A stretch of DNA of 64,000 nucleotides from assembly GCA_002221725.1 (NCBI GenBank), contig NJFT01000118.1:1-64000 (forward strand), in the 5' to 3' direction. The notes under the pieces are model-generated. The model was not told where the DNA came from. It made no database searches and saw only the letters and a list, made by a program, of their open reading frames with translations. The stretch comes from Scedosporium boydii (Eukaryota > Ascomycota > Sordariomycetes > Microascales > Microascaceae). Both the position numbers and the translations under genes were made by a program. Positions 10,323 through 30,300 of this stretch are shown here, one piece after another; position 1 is the stretch's first letter; every line of letters starts with the position of its first letter.

Positions 10323-13300
10323 AGGCCGAAGATGGTTGCTTTGGGCTTTTTTAATTCGTTCACGCAGATGTGTATTTTCTTTTGGAGTTTTAAGGCTGGG
10401 AGGGAATGGCATGGTATAATGGTAGTCAGGGAGCAAACAAGATGGACGAGGTTGCATCCGTTCTACAAGTAGATTTAAATCGGGAGGTCAACTCATTATT
10501 TACGCTGCCATTCTCTGTTCAATGTTCAATGTTCAATGTCCAATTCAACAAATCCTAATGTGTATGTTTCGTTTACATGACTCGTGATAGCTCTCATCTT
10601 GGTGTGCATCCGTTATCTAGCATCCGACATCGCCTCCTCCTTTGAATAGGAAGAAATCCGTCTTACTGCCCGACCGAGGTCAAACCTCGTTCTGTCATTC
10701 TATCATCCCATGCCTCCGTGCGAAAGAAATTCCTACTTCATACAAGTAGACTCTCTGTGATGCGGAGGCAGCTGACGCCCCTAAGAGCACAATTGTGCAG
10801 TACCAACACAGCTGGGCTTCCAACAGATGTGTTGGGGTCCGATGGGGGCTGGATCATAAATTGATATTTGATTGATCATCAATAACCCTTGGTCAATGGA
10901 TGTATCAATAAATGGATTCGTTATTCTTTGTCAAGTTCTGGTGGCGCTTAGGCGCAGCCCCCAAATGCTACGACGGAGTGCATATCGATCTTATTCACCC
11001 GGTCAAGTAGTCCAGCAAGGCAAGGGATCCAACCAACACACACTCAGCTCGAAAGTTCCAACAGGGAGAATTCAATGTTGGCTTGGTCGATGAATGTTGG
11101 TCAATATTACGAAGCATGGAGTTGGAGATGGAGATCGATGGCCCTCACATTCACCCACTTGACGCTAATGCTCCGTGGCGGCGACGGGACGGACCAGGGG
11201 TTTCTCCCCGACTGGGACTGGGACTGCACGACGAAGTAAGTCGTGGGATTATCTCTTATCGAGCCTCCATACAAAGTTCGAGAAACACCTGAAAACCAAA
11301 TCACGAATTGAGCAATTGCGCATTACGTATTAATTACCTCGTCGTTGTCCTTGTCCCTGAACCTAAAATGGAAGATGCAAGAATGAGGAGGGCGGCAAGA
11401 TAACCGCCAGTCGCCAGTGCTCCATTTCGATCTCAGGGTACTTTGTAGTTTAGTTTTTGGCGCTGCAAGGAAATGATCAATTGATATCTACAATTGATTG
11501 ATAGAGCTTAAGATTGCTGGCGCGACGCTGAGGCTCCAGTTTTTTTTTCCCTCCCTCAGATCCAACGAATTTAGGAGTCGTCTAATTTAACCTCCGTCGG
11601 CGAGCCGTGATGGATCAAGTTAATCAAGTTAATGTCGACGATACGTCGATAATCCATCCTTATTCGTCTGGAGATCCAGGATTCAGTTGACACCAGACGC
11701 ATCAGGCGCACCACATTGACATCCACTCACCTCACGCACCACACCAGTGACACCACCCCATCACATCAAGCGATCTCCTGGCAATGGACGGCAGACGGCA
11801 GACAGACGGCAGACACTGCCGAAAGAGTTACTTCATAGTGGAAACGGGGGCTTCGGCACCCTGAGACCGGGGCCTTGGCTTGGATATTGTTCAATGTTCC
11901 ATCGTATCGTACTTCGTACATTGTTTCCACTGTCCCCCAGTTATTATCTCCGTCACTGGTCGCTGGTCACTGGTCACTGGCCACTACCTGCTGGTTACTC
12001 GTCACTCGTCACTTTGTGCCTGCACTCTGTCTGCAGGCCAACGCTCTCAAGCATTGAAGCATTGATCGGATTGACGCTCCATTGCATTGTCTCTTGCTTG
12101 TTGGAACTCTTCGCCCAACCGATCCCTGCCGTTTCCTTTTTTCTTTTTTTCATAGGATGAACAATGTGATGATCCCTCACCACACCTCAAGTCGTCCCCA
12201 ACTCCAAACGTTAGCCTGATCCGACTCGCCTTCTCCCGCCGTACGAATTTCTAGATTACTTCTCTGCACTGCACCGGACCAGGCCAAAGTGAAAGCCCGA
12301 CTGAGCCTGTCATCTCCCCACGCGATCATTCTTGGCTCGGCGGACAGAGACCCATTTTTTTTTCTGTCTGCTCATCAACATATCCACTTTCTTTGACTTG
12401 ACTGTTTACTACCAACAGCAACCGGCCAGGCAGCTCCCGATATTGACCATCGCGATTCGAAGCTCGCGTAGCAAAGAAAGGAAGAGAAAAAAAAAAGGAA
12501 AAAAAAAAAAAAAAAATACACCCGACTACCAAGTAGTACTCCGTAGAGCGGGATAAAAACCAACAGCCCCCAAGTCCGTTAGTTGGTTGGCTGCTGCAGA
12601 CCCCAGACTGGTTGGTTGGCGAAGGAAGCGAAAGAAGCGAGGTGGACGACATTTTAGCGGCTCGTCGAACAACGCACGCATCTCGCGCCTCGTTCTTTTT
12701 CCTTTTCCACCCCTCTCGTTAACTCGTTACTCGTACTTTCGACACTCTCGCTCAACCACTGCCACTGGCGACGACACTAGGAGGGAGCAACCTTGCACCT
12801 GCAACTGCACTCTGCCCAACATCAACACCGAGAAATCGTAAACATCAATCCTCCGACCCGAATAACCGCCAGACAAGCCAAGACACTCGTTTTTTTCTCT
12901 TTCTCTCTCTCTTTTTTTTTTTATCCTCCGTGCCTCCAATCGTCTACCGCCATCCCGCGCCTGCTTTGCCGCTTCGGCGATAATTCCCCCCACGATTTTT
13001 CCATCGTCCACCTGCGCAATAAGCTACCGCCGATCCCGTTCTTCGCGACTCGACTTCATCCCATCTCACCACCGAGCCACACTGCCTCCCTGACGCTTCC
13101 TCATCATCGGCCTCATTCGTTCGCGATCGAATTCCACACGCCCCGTTCTCGGTCCTCATTTGCCCTTGCCCCTACCCATCGTGGCCCGAGCTTAAGGTCG
13201 ATCCGACGCTGGCTTGTGCCTGTGTTTCGTACGAACCTTGCCTTGCGAGACTGACCACCGAGTGCAACGAACCCGACGTGTCACGGTATGTCGCCATCCT

Positions 13301-13963
13301 CCTCCTCCTCGTGCCCCTAGCCTCGTCGCATGCCTCGATATATTGTTTAGAGAGCCCATTCTCCCCCGCGTACCGATGCTGACGTCGCTACCAATTGATA
13401 GCTTCGGACCCTTCCATTCCCTCCGTACGAGACAATCGCGCCGAAAACCTACCTCCCCTTCACCGCCATCGTCCCCTTTGGAACCGAGTCGAAACAAACC
13501 CACAATCGACGAGCGCAAAACGGGGAGGGAGTAATCTTTGTGTGAGAGAGTGTGTTAGCACGCGGGTGCTTGCCAACTCGTTTGGTGATTAAAAGCGTAA
13601 TTGTTTGGCCCCGGAGGGAGCATTGTGCTCTGCTCCAGGCCACAAGTCGTATACACAACCTCCCTTGCCGCATCCATTTGAACCCCCTGCCGCCGACGAA
13701 CCGACCTTCTTTTCCTTCTCCCGGGATCCCTTCTTTCCTCAAAACGATTCTTCGTATTGTTTCCCTTTTCGCCAGGGTCCGCCGCAGAAAAAACCTCCCT
13801 GTCTGTGGTGGCACGATACAAGAAATATAGAGAGAGAACAGCCCCGCTTCCCTCCCTTGACTCGGACACATTCCTCAGCCACGCCATCTGCTGAAATCTC
13901 GACCAGTCGGCAGTCGAGACATAATCACAATCTGTGTCACAGGCATGCAAAAACAACACAAAA
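10323..13963. other. 3.6-kb spacer and long leader of the next gene
   Basis: No gene recognised. Around 10.8-11.5 kb there are many A/T-rich ATTGATCAAT-like motifs, including an ATCAATTGAT palindrome near 11475. One TACTTCGTA (near 11908) and one TACTCCGTA (near 12536) occur. From about 11.9 kb onward the plus strand is rich in C/T, as expected for a long pyrimidine-rich promoter and leader. A poly(A) tract lies at 12485-12517. Confidence 0.55.
12485..12517. repeat. Poly(A) low-complexity tract
   Basis: A run consisting almost entirely of A with occasional G, including an uninterrupted stretch of about 18 A. It lies in the promoter region of the gene starting at 13964. Confidence 0.8.
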
Positions 13964-16680
13964 ATGGAAGCTGCGGCGAAACAGGTCCGACTCCTCACCC
14001 AGCGCGTCTTGCCCGAGCATCCACACCATCTCTCCTACGATCCCAGGCGCCGCTATCCAGCCGTCCCCGATGATAAGGGCTTCGAGGAACAGATTCACCG
14101 CGGTCTGCAGTACATGACTTTCGTTTCCGACGGCGATCGCGGAGTCCTATTGACGCGGCCATATTATGACATGCGCGAAGAACCCCCCGCCCCCAAGGCG
14201 CACCCCGGTGCTGCCGCCGCCGCCGCCTCCTCCGCTGCTAGTACTCCGTCGCGGACGGACAAGAAACCCTCTACGAAGATGTCGCTCAGCGATTACAAGA
14301 ACAAAGTGAAACAGCAATCTCAATCGCCGTTAACCCCCAACACTGTGCCGAAGAGGACGCCTGCCGAGACGCCGGGCCGACCTTTGGCTCCTCCCGATCG
14401 AAGACCCGATAGACCAACACCACCATCAGACCCCAGGAGACGCGACGGTCCGCCAGCGTCCAAGGAGCCACCAAAATCATCGCTTCTTAGCAGCGCGAGG
14501 TAAGTTGATTACAATTTTCCTTGGAAGATACGGACCTTGCTTCTGGAGTGGTCGGAAATAAACTTCCATCATTGGCCCCGTGCGGTCTTGCCAGATTAGA
14601 ATTTAAACTAATTTCGAACTCATCCAGGCCTAGCTCATTACCCCCCAAGCCACCGCCGTCAGTACACCCGCCGACCATTTCCCCCAAGGCAAGGAAACGA
14701 ATATCGGACGAGGACGACGCCCGGCCATCGAAGCGGAGCAAACTCGACTACAATAACAATAATTCACATGACAGGTCGCGTCCGCCGCCGCCGCCGCCCC
14801 CGAGGGAAATACCACCGAGAGATAGGGAACCACCGCGTCCTACTAGAGATAGAGATGATCAACTGAGGCGGAAAGATATGCCATCCACATCCTCGTCGAG
14901 TCAGAAGACGAGCCGTCGAAGCCCGCCGCCCCCGCCGCGCCCCGATAGCAAATCTTCGACGACGGCGATAAGCTCTTCATCTAATGTTAATGGGCGGGGA
15001 ATACTTAAGCCCTCCCCCAGGAACCACCCCCAGGGCAGCTCGCCAAACGCGCGGTCACGGGGAATCGGGTCGTCGTCCGTCAATGGCATTCGACCTCCAT
15101 CCAGTGGTTCCAAGACGGTCGCGTCAACCAAGTCTAGCTCGTCTACTACGTCCGCGACGACGAAATCGGCTGTTCCTCCTTTATTATCTCCTCTACATAT
15201 TTCCTTTAACGATCCTGACCCGCCGGCCCCACCGTCGAAGAGGGTCGAGAAGCCTGAGAAGTCCAGTCGACGCGAGGAACCGAGTCGACAAGAAAGCCGA
15301 CGAGAAGAAAATCGAAGAGAAGATCGCCGAGATGAATATAGTCGACGCGAAGAATATAATCGACGGGAGGATAGTTCAGATCCCCGCCGCAAGGATGCGA
15401 CATCCAAGAGCAAGTCGTCGGGCCGATCTGCGCTGCCCCCACCCCCTCCACCGCCGAAGAAGAAGTCGACATTTGTATTACCACCCCTACTATCGCCTAC
15501 ATTGCCGCCCCTTATCGAAGCCGAGCTAAAGCGCCGCAAGAGGCCGCCGACGAAGGATTTGAATGTGAAATCTCCTGAAATTACAACAAAGACTCTAAAG
15601 AAGAGCAGCACAGCGGGCAAGACCGCCCTGGACGAGGGAAAGAGAAAGCGAGAGAGGTTGATAGTGACACTCAAGATTCCCAGACGGCTGATTAAGAGAG
15701 TCCAGCGCCTCACCGCGCTACCTAGCAAGAGCGACCGCTCGGGTAGTATGGATCCGCCGGCGCAGTCGCAAGCAGGTTCCTCGAAGAAGCGACCGCTGCC
15801 CTCTAGCAACTCGACAGAAGCGCAACGAAACACTCCATCTCCGTCTGCGCCGAAGCGAGTCAAGAAATTGGAAAACACCTCTTCCTCCTCCGCCTCGACC
15901 TCCGCGAAGCCAGCGCCGCCGCCATCGACTCCAGCGAGATCGTCCGCAGGCGCGTCGCACGTCGACACACCAGGGGAGGCAGGCAGCGCGGGCCCGTCCT
16001 CATCATCGCAAGGAGGGGGACCCTCCCAGGCATCGGCCATGTCGACGGCGGCGGCGACCAAATACCGGCTCATATCGGAGCGCTACGGCGGCGTCGGCAA
16101 GAAGCTGAAGCGAGCGCGCGACGGCATCTTCAGGAACCTCGGCGTCAACAGCGCAGCGGCGCACCAGATCCCCGAACCCGACCAAAAGCTCGCCATCGTC
16201 ACGGGCATCGAGGCGATCCTCGCCTTCATGATCGGCTTCAAGGCGCTCTTCGACATGCGGCGCGGCGAGCGCAAAACGCCCGACCCGATGCCCTGGCGCA
16301 GCCTATTGCCCATGGTGGGCGAGCTGCAGTGGCACGCGCGGGCCTACAGCTTCCCGCACACGCTCCTCTGGATGCTGCAGGACATCATCATGCAGGAGAT
16401 CCTGGCGTGCTACTACCTCTCGGACCTGAGTAACCCGGCCAACGCGCAGGAGCTCAAGCGCATGGGCAACCTTCAGGCTAACAACAAGAAGCAGTTGCCC
16501 GGGCTGTATCGGCTCGTTGAGGAGGCCGGCGAGGAGGGGAAGTTGCCCGTGCTGAACCCCGGTGCGTCGTTTGAGGTTGTGGTGGCGAGGTCGTTGGAGG
16601 CTGTGAAGAGGTGGGCGAGGAGTGAGGATGTTAATTGGAGGGCGACGTTGGTTCCTCAGGAAGTTTTGGCTGGGAACTGA
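13964..16680 (+). CDS. Large proline/serine- and charge-rich protein with conserved C-terminal domain, 862 aa
   Basis: Exons 13964-14499 and 14628-16680 join in phase (intron 128 nt, branch aaactaat) to give 862 residues. The first 180 residues contain a compact opening (KQVRLLTQRVLPEHPHHLSY) that looks conserved. The middle (about 180-650) is intrinsically disordered: poly-Pro runs, several KR-rich nuclear-localisation-like stretches (KARKRIS, PSKRSKLD), and an Arg/Glu-rich block of SRREE/NRRED repeats at about 393-436. The last 200 residues (from about 657) form a dense helical domain with KKLKRARDGIF, GIEAILAFMIGFKALFDM and a Trp-rich region. That layout recalls the C-terminal homology domain of AF4/FMR2-type transcription elongation proteins, but this is only a resemblance. 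Likely nuclear; function unknown. The ATG chosen is the first in frame, since upstream open sequence begins with GTG. Confidence 0.75.
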
Positions 16681-23426
<6,746 letters not shown>

Positions 23427-25758
23427 GTGTTTTCTATCCTACAAAAGGAGGATGTCTGTCTCTCTTGCAATGCAGGTCTAAACAGCCAGGCGGGTCTGGA
23501 GCAAGAGTGTTAATGAGAGAGGATAATGGGTTATGATTCTTAGAATAGGGTGTGTGTTGGGAAGTCAGCCGTCCTATGTCCGAGAAAAAAAAAAGTAAAA
23601 ACTTGGTGTTATCTAAACCAAAACAAAATCACATCCAGCGCAAACAAGGAAGACAGTGGATGGGGAACCAAAGTTATCGCCGAGATACGGCAACACTACT
23701 TGGCGCCCGGGCATTAGTGAACTTTTTTTTCTAGAAATTGAAGCTTTTGTCCATAATAACAATCGATGTCCGTGATAATCCCGTCTCTTAGTGTCCTTAA
23801 AATGTCTGGATAAGCCATCTCTAAGCCGAACATAAATCATAGAACGCTGGACGAGGCTTGTACCCAGCCATTCCAGCAAGGTCATACGTAAGATCTCTTC
23901 TGTAAGTCGCTAGCAGTCTATGCTGCTTCTTCATGTTCTCTCACTTGGAACTTGAAGGAGAGATTCTCAGCCTCTTCACCGTTGTATCTTTACACGGCGT
24001 AATGAGACCGTAGAAGGGTGTGGGCAACATTTGGCCTGAGAGTCGCCAAGCATGGTATCGAAGGATTATTATACAACCAGGGGACGTAAAGAGGTCATAG
24101 TCTTCGATAAGGGGTGGACATAGTATATTTCATATCGATGCTTTCCGGGAAGACTGCGGGAAGCGTTACCCTCCCCTATGACGCAAAGGGTCTTCCCAGT
24201 TTCTCTCTGGGCGTGACTCAACTTGAGTCTTAGTGGAAGAGCCGCGTCGACTTCCTATTGAAATGACTTATTTCCTCATGTAATTCGTTCGCCATCAACT
24301 TCACGATAGTTCCGTCTAGTCTGACTGATTCTGACCAGTTCTTCATGCGATCGCTCACAGGTTAATTTAAACTAAATATTATCTGATCTCATAGACACAC
24401 ACGTCTCACTCACACACCGACCAGCTGTCACTCCCTGGTTCGTAGATATTGCTCTCCCCCCACCCCTCTCCGTAAACTGAGACATACAACAAGTACACCG
24501 CCCGTCCTTCGTACACTTCTCCCGTTATCTCGCGAGGCTGGAAGCCGGCTTTCTTCGGCCGGAGCCTGCCGATAAAATTGAGTAAATAACAGAAGAGAAA
24601 AGAAGAGGGAGAAAAGGGGGGAGGGGGTTTACAGGAGTTCATCGTGAAGGAGTCTGAGTTCCTTCGGATAGCGAGGGCGGGAGTACATTTCAATCGTCAT
24701 GAAAAAGAAAGTTTGATCACATTGTAGAAATTGAGGAAGCCCGTGTAAAACGTCGCCTCACTGGCGAGCACTTATCTTTAGAAATTGTCGACTCAATAAC
24801 AGTAGAATTGCGATTCCAGAAGAAAAAAAAAAAAACAGCAAACATCACCGATAAAAGCGCCGGGAGTAAAAAGAGACCATACATCCAAAAAGTCGACCGG
24901 GCCAAGGTCAGCCCCAATGAGCGAAAGCAAGAGGAATCAAAATATCCCGTAAACGGAGTTAACCCCCATCCCTCACTGCGCCAGGCTCTTCGTTCTACGA
25001 AGAATAAATCAAATCCACGAAAAAGAAAAAAACTCGAGCATCACATGGGAGGGAAACGCGAAGCAGAAACTAGGAATCTCGTTTCATTTTTCAACAGCGC
25101 CCACCGAGGGGGACGTCTGTTCGCTGTCTAAGTCTGCTGCTCCAAGTCCTAGAAGGCCCCTAACAGGGGGTATTATGCCGTGTATGAGAAAAGAAGTAGG
25201 AAAAGAAAAAAAGAAGACAGGCCCAAGAAATAAGGGAAAAGAAAACCGAATTAAACTTTTAGAAGGAGGGGGAGGAAAGGCTCTTCTACCCTTGCATCTT
25301 CGTCGGCGCTCCCTCAAAAGATCACAATCTGCTCTCTCCCCTATTGTGCCCTGTCAACCTCCTTTGGTGAGATCGTAACCGGGCCGTAGTGCCAGCCAGA
25401 GGGAAGACAAGCGGTGACCAACCAGGGGAAAAGAAAAGGGACCAAACTAAAACAGCAACAAGAAAAGAAGAGCGCATATTCATCTCCTGTAAAAATATCG
25501 TGAATCACAGCTGCCACCATTTCATCCATATCGTTCCCACCCTGCGTACAGAGGGTCCCTGTGTGTATCCCCGTGTAATGCACCATCCTAAGCGCCCCAG
25601 AACCTTTTACACCACGCTTTCCCAAATAAAGACACCAGTTGTGTGATTGAACCCGCGCTCCTCACTTTTCAGTAACAAGTGAACAGGGCGAAAAAAAAAA
25701 AAAAGAAAAGAAAAGGAGACGGGGAAAAAAAAAAAAAAAAACCAGGTGGAAATGCTCA
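23427..25758. other. Convergent spacer between GAPDH and the bHLH gene
   Basis: No gene seen. Both flanking genes end here, so it holds two 3' untranslated regions. The part from 24.6 to 25.75 kb is purine-rich on the plus strand with several A runs, ending in a poly(A)-like tract at 25690-25741 immediately before the bHLH stop codon. Confidence 0.6.
25690..25741. repeat. A-rich low-complexity tract
   Basis: Two long A runs (about 14 and 17) separated by purine-rich sequence. On the minus strand this is a T-rich tract directly after the bHLH stop codon. Confidence 0.8.
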
Positions 25759-27351
25759 CTAGGTCCTGATTCTGGCCAGTTGGTCTGTGAGCTCCTTGTT
25801 GTACCGAAGAAGCTCATCAAGCCACTCAGCAGCAGTAGTAAGCATATTGCTCTTGCTGATGCCGCCGCCCCGAAGCTTTGGCACGATGGCGCAGAGATCG
25901 TCGAAGCCCTCCTTGATAACCGTACGCCTCTTCTGCTCGCTGCGGATGTGGTTCTCCCGCTTCTGTTCTTCCGTCAGGTTTTCTCGAGGCGGCTTCGCTC
26001 CGTTCGTCGCCGACTTGCGTCTCTTGGGGGGCGTGGTGCCCTTGGGCGTTGCCTCCGACCCTTCGCCGGGAGACGATCCCGCTCCTGCAGATTCCGTCTT
26101 GGTCTTCCGTCTCCTTCCCGACTTGGCCGTAGTCGGCCGTGGAGAAGATTCGTCCTCGTCGCCTGCAGCAGCCTCTTCCTTGGCAATCTTGCTCTTCCGT
26201 CGCTTGCGCGGTGGCCCTTCTCCTATTTCCATGGCCGCTAGGCTAGCCGTGGCAAGAGGAGAACCAGAAGAACCGTGATTAACAACCGGGCTCGACGGCC
26301 GCGTCGTCCCGGCGCTCTGGTTGTAACTAAGGCACTGCATCATCTGGAGCTGCTGCGCCGAGAGGGCTTCCGTCGTATCTCTAATCGACTGCGGCACGAA
26401 TCCCTGGGACCCGTTGAAGTTGGCGTCCGAACCCCAATAGTAGTCGGTTGCCTGGGCGTGTCCAGGCGACACTCCCGACGGTTGTCCGCTATATAGAACG
26501 CCGGGGAATTGGTGGTGGACGATGGGATTAGAACCGTCGACCAAACCATCCATCCCGTTCGCGATCGCGTTCTCGTTCCCTAGCAGTCCGTGGCCGAGGA
26601 GAGTTCCTGGCTCGTGCCCATAGTTAGGCCCAAGATCTTGAACGCTGGGGAAGGATGGGTTCATGGGGAACTGGTGCTGGGCCACCGGGGTTTGCTGGGC
26701 CACCTGGGAGACTGGTCGGTCTATTGGCCCGTGGTGGAGAACCCTAGCTGCCTCAACGAGCTCAGTGTCATCCTTAGAGGCCGCCATAGGCATGGTTGGT
26801 TGCACAACGCGGGGTGTTCCGGCGGAGTATACGGACGGATTGGCCGGGGGCAACATTGCGCCTGACAAATGGCCCGCCCCGTCGTGGGGGTGTTCGAGAA
26901 GCTGAAAGTTGTTCGAGGGATTCATGTGGGATGGCGGGCTTGTGCGAGGTTGTTGTCCGAACGAGGTTGTAGAACCTATCAACTGAGGGGGTAGGTCCTG
27001 CCAGGAGTCTGTAAAGTTCAATCCTTCGCCGAAGCTGGGTGGTGGATTGTGGTCGGATGAAAGTGTCTCGAAAAAGTTCTGGATGTTGAGTGAGTCGGCC
27101 GCGGACAAGATTGGGTCTCCAGGTGCGGGTTCGGGAGGAGGATCTCGAAAAACGTCCAGGTTCTCATTAAAAGAGTCTAATCGAGGGAGAAAAAAAAATC
27201 ATCACATGTTAGCGGTTTTGTTGAAGGAAGGGGGAGAGGGCGCGCGGCCCTCCCTCCAAGGAACGCACGCGGCGCGACTAGGACGCCAGCGGTGCTAGGT
27301 AAACTTACAACCAAAGGGCAAACTAGGGTCCGGGGGATGTTCGGTCTCCAT
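25759..27351 (-). CDS. bHLH transcription factor, Ino4-like
   Basis: Exon 1 is 27351-27309 (43 nt, beginning METEHPPDP) and exon 2 is 27176-25759, joined across a 132-nt intron (gtaagt...attag) to give 486 residues. The DNA-binding domain is at the very C-terminus (about 412-486). Its basic region is NHIRSEQKRRTVIKEGFDDL with the usual His, Glu and Arg contacts for an E-box; then come a loop with PKLRGGGISKS and a second helix NMLTTAAEWLDELL. In yeast, Ino4 pairs with Ino2 to control phospholipid genes; in filamentous fungi related factors have varied roles. The N-terminal 330 residues are disordered, rich in Pro, Gln, His and Ser, followed by KRRKSK-type basic patches. The frame is open upstream of a TTG but the first exon gives the only sensible ATG. 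Family secure, exact orthology uncertain. Confidence 0.88.
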
Positions 27352-30300
27352 CCTATGGTGCTGAAGCGAAATCATGTGAGCGTTCGAAGGTGTGGAAACG
27401 AGGAACGGTTATCTCGTGGTTCGACGGCGCTGAGTTCGGCGGTCGCAGGTAGTCAAGTAATGGTTGCGCTGGCTGGAACGGTATGAGGACGAGTGGAAAA
27501 TAAGTGCTTGAGGGCAGCTCTCTTGAACTTTATAGTGCAAGTCGAAAGGGGATAAAGTCGCGGCGCATCGCAATTTATTGCGAGCAGTGCGCTGGAAGAG
27601 AGCTGATGCCTCTTGAGCCGAAGGAACTCGAGCTGCGAAAAGGAATGATCGGATGAGACGCCCGTTGGATTTCGTTGGTCGTATTTCTGCGTGGATCAAG
27701 AAAGCGAGCGGGTTCCACCAAGTAGAGAGTATTTGAGAAAAAGATCCGGCGCTCCTTCCGAGTATATCGGTGGGATGTCGGGGTTGTGGGTTGGAGGAAG
27801 GTGGTCGTCTTGTGGCTGTTTGCTGAATCGACAAGCAGGTCTAGCGTGGAGAGACCACGACGAGGGAATTTGGGGAAGGGAGAAGATGCAGTTTGGAAGG
27901 AGGAGGATGATGGCCAGGATCTGGATGTGTTGCGGCAACGGTCAATATATGGCTGTACCCAAAACAGACTTATGCGACGTCTGAGAAGTTGGTGGCTGTC
28001 TCGAAGGAGGGAAGAGAGGTGGTTATGGATGAGAAGTGGTCAATGGAGGTGGTCAAAAGGTGGTGGTGTGTGGGTCGCAGCTTCGAATGGGACTTGGATT
28101 TGGTCAAATTGATTTGACGTTGGCTTCCGAGAATGAACAATTTGAAATGTGTGTTTGCCCCAGGCAGGCATGTCATCAATGTCGTCGGAACATGGATCGA
28201 AATTGATGGGGTCGAAGCGTTCGAGCGTTTGCTGCGAGAAGAAAATGACGGGCTGGTTGGCTGCTTTGCTTGGATTCTTGGTAGCGGGGAGAAAATAGTG
28301 TAGAGAAAAATAGTGCGGAGCTGCGCGTCTGGAGAGAAAACGGACAAGGATAGTGGACGGACTAGCGCAGGTTTTTGGATGCTTGCTGCAATCGTGTGGC
28401 TGCGGAGGTGCCGCAACGTAATGCGCTCGCTGGCTCGTTGGCTTGTTTCTGCTTGCCAGGCCAGCGTTTTGGCGATGGGCTATGTAGGCGGGGGTGGCCA
28501 AAGTCCTTGGACTCCTCCTCCGCGTGCGGCGGTCTTGGCGCTGCCTCGCTCGATCCGGACTGGGGTCAGCGAACGAGCGAACGAGCGCGGGAAGTTAATA
28601 TCGAACGTTTACGGTGGGTCAAAAAAGAAGTCTGAGGAACGGACGGATTCTTGGTCTAGGGGGCTAATATTTGTTGGATTATTCGACGCCAACGAGAAGA
28701 GATTACGAAGTAAGTCGAAAAAGGGAAAAAAGAAAACAAAAGAAAAGTATATCCTTGTTTTGAGGAATAGTGTATGGGGAGTATTGAGGAAGACGGTGGC
28801 CAAAACCGGAGGCGGAATGATGACGACAACAATGTTGGACAGAAGATTGAGGGTTTTGAGGGATGACGACGGCGATGGTTGAGGTTCAGGTCTGGTGAGA
28901 CTTGGACTGAAGATTCGAGTGGACTCGAGATGCAATGTCGGAAAAGCTGGGGGAAGGAAGCAACCGTGGGACAAGTCCTTATTTCGTGGAGCGCTTTTTC
29001 AGTGTCCACCTTCCGCCTTCCACCATTCACCCTTCACTCGTACATTAGTCCGGAGATAAGTCCCTGTCAAGGAATAGACTCGAAGCGGGGACTTACAATG
29101 TTGGGTGGCGTAAGCAATATGGCGGAGTACAGTTACTTTCTGCTTCGTACAGGAGTACTTTCAAGTTCCTGCTAGGACTGGCATACCCGAGCTGGAGACA
29201 GTCAGGCTGGAGCAGGAGCGTCTTTCACGGCTGGACCCGGCCAAGATCTGGGGAAGGCGCAAGGGCTGGGTGATCTCTCTCTCTCTCTCTCTCTTACACT
29301 ATTGTTCTCTCGCTCCGCCTATCGCGCTCACAGAATTAAACTTTGTAGAGATTGACTCACATCCTCGTCTAGGATCGCTATCTGGTATGTACGAAGTACT
29401 GCGTGTCTTGACATGGCAAAGGACATCATCACTAGATGATCTGGCTGTCAGTCCTGAATAGCAAGGTTAAAAGGTAATGGGCCGAGACCATGAGACTGGA
29501 CTAAATGGAGCATCAGAGATCAATATCAAAATCGTACAGGGGTTGCATTCCACTTGACCCGGCCTAGTACCTTGTACATCAATATTTGAAGCAATCCCCA
29601 AAGCATCCCTAGCATCCCCCATCCCCCAGAAACTACCCCATACTTGTAATGACCAGACAGGTGCAGGGCTCCCCACCCACACCACTGCCACCACTGCACG
29701 AACTGAGAAATTTCTGGGTTGCAAAGTCGCGTTAACAAACGGATCTAAACCGCAAGCAGGACGCTACTCCGGAAAGATCCTTTTCCCATCTTGGTACACT
29801 CCCGAGTCCCGTGTGACCGCCTTGGGACTTCCCTTGCGACTTGCCCTTGGCGCGCTGGAGCGAGTCGAGTTGTGTGTTGTCGCAAACGGGCAATGGCAAC
29901 AGATGATTCTAGATCTAGTTTGCGACCTGCAGACCGCTGTTGACGCTAAGTCCTTCAGGAATACTTGCACACTACGCATGCTTCTGCAGCTATTGATCTT
30001 CTGCCCCTCTCTTTGACTACTCGAACTCTCGAGGGAGAAGGGAGGCAAACGTTCCAAATCGTTCAATGTTGTTTGTCTTCAAGCTGGATCTTCGCTCCCC
30101 GATACTGGACTCGGAGTCAGAGGAACGGGAGCTAAGAGCTCGCTGAACACTCCGTTTCTGAACTAGCCTCTACGATGTCTTTCGAGGTCTGGCAGTCTCG
30201 TTTGTACGCTTCACACACCAACTACACTACTTAGAAGCCCTTTCACTATTGAGCTACTTCGTACTTCGTAGGCACGTTGTGGGTCTCAAAGGGACCTCAA

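Noticed and set aside
14901..16073. 390-codon open frame on the minus strand, opposite the 862-aa gene
   Set aside because: Low-complexity sequence read backwards from Pro/Ser/Arg-rich coding DNA; the plus-strand gene has splice support.
25780..26278. Arg/Leu-rich open frames opposite the bHLH gene
   Set aside because: Antisense to the clear bHLH domain, with biased composition and no recognisable domain.
28313..28882. 189-codon plus-strand frame in the bHLH upstream region
   Set aside because: No domain, no splice context, composition like surrounding non-coding DNA.
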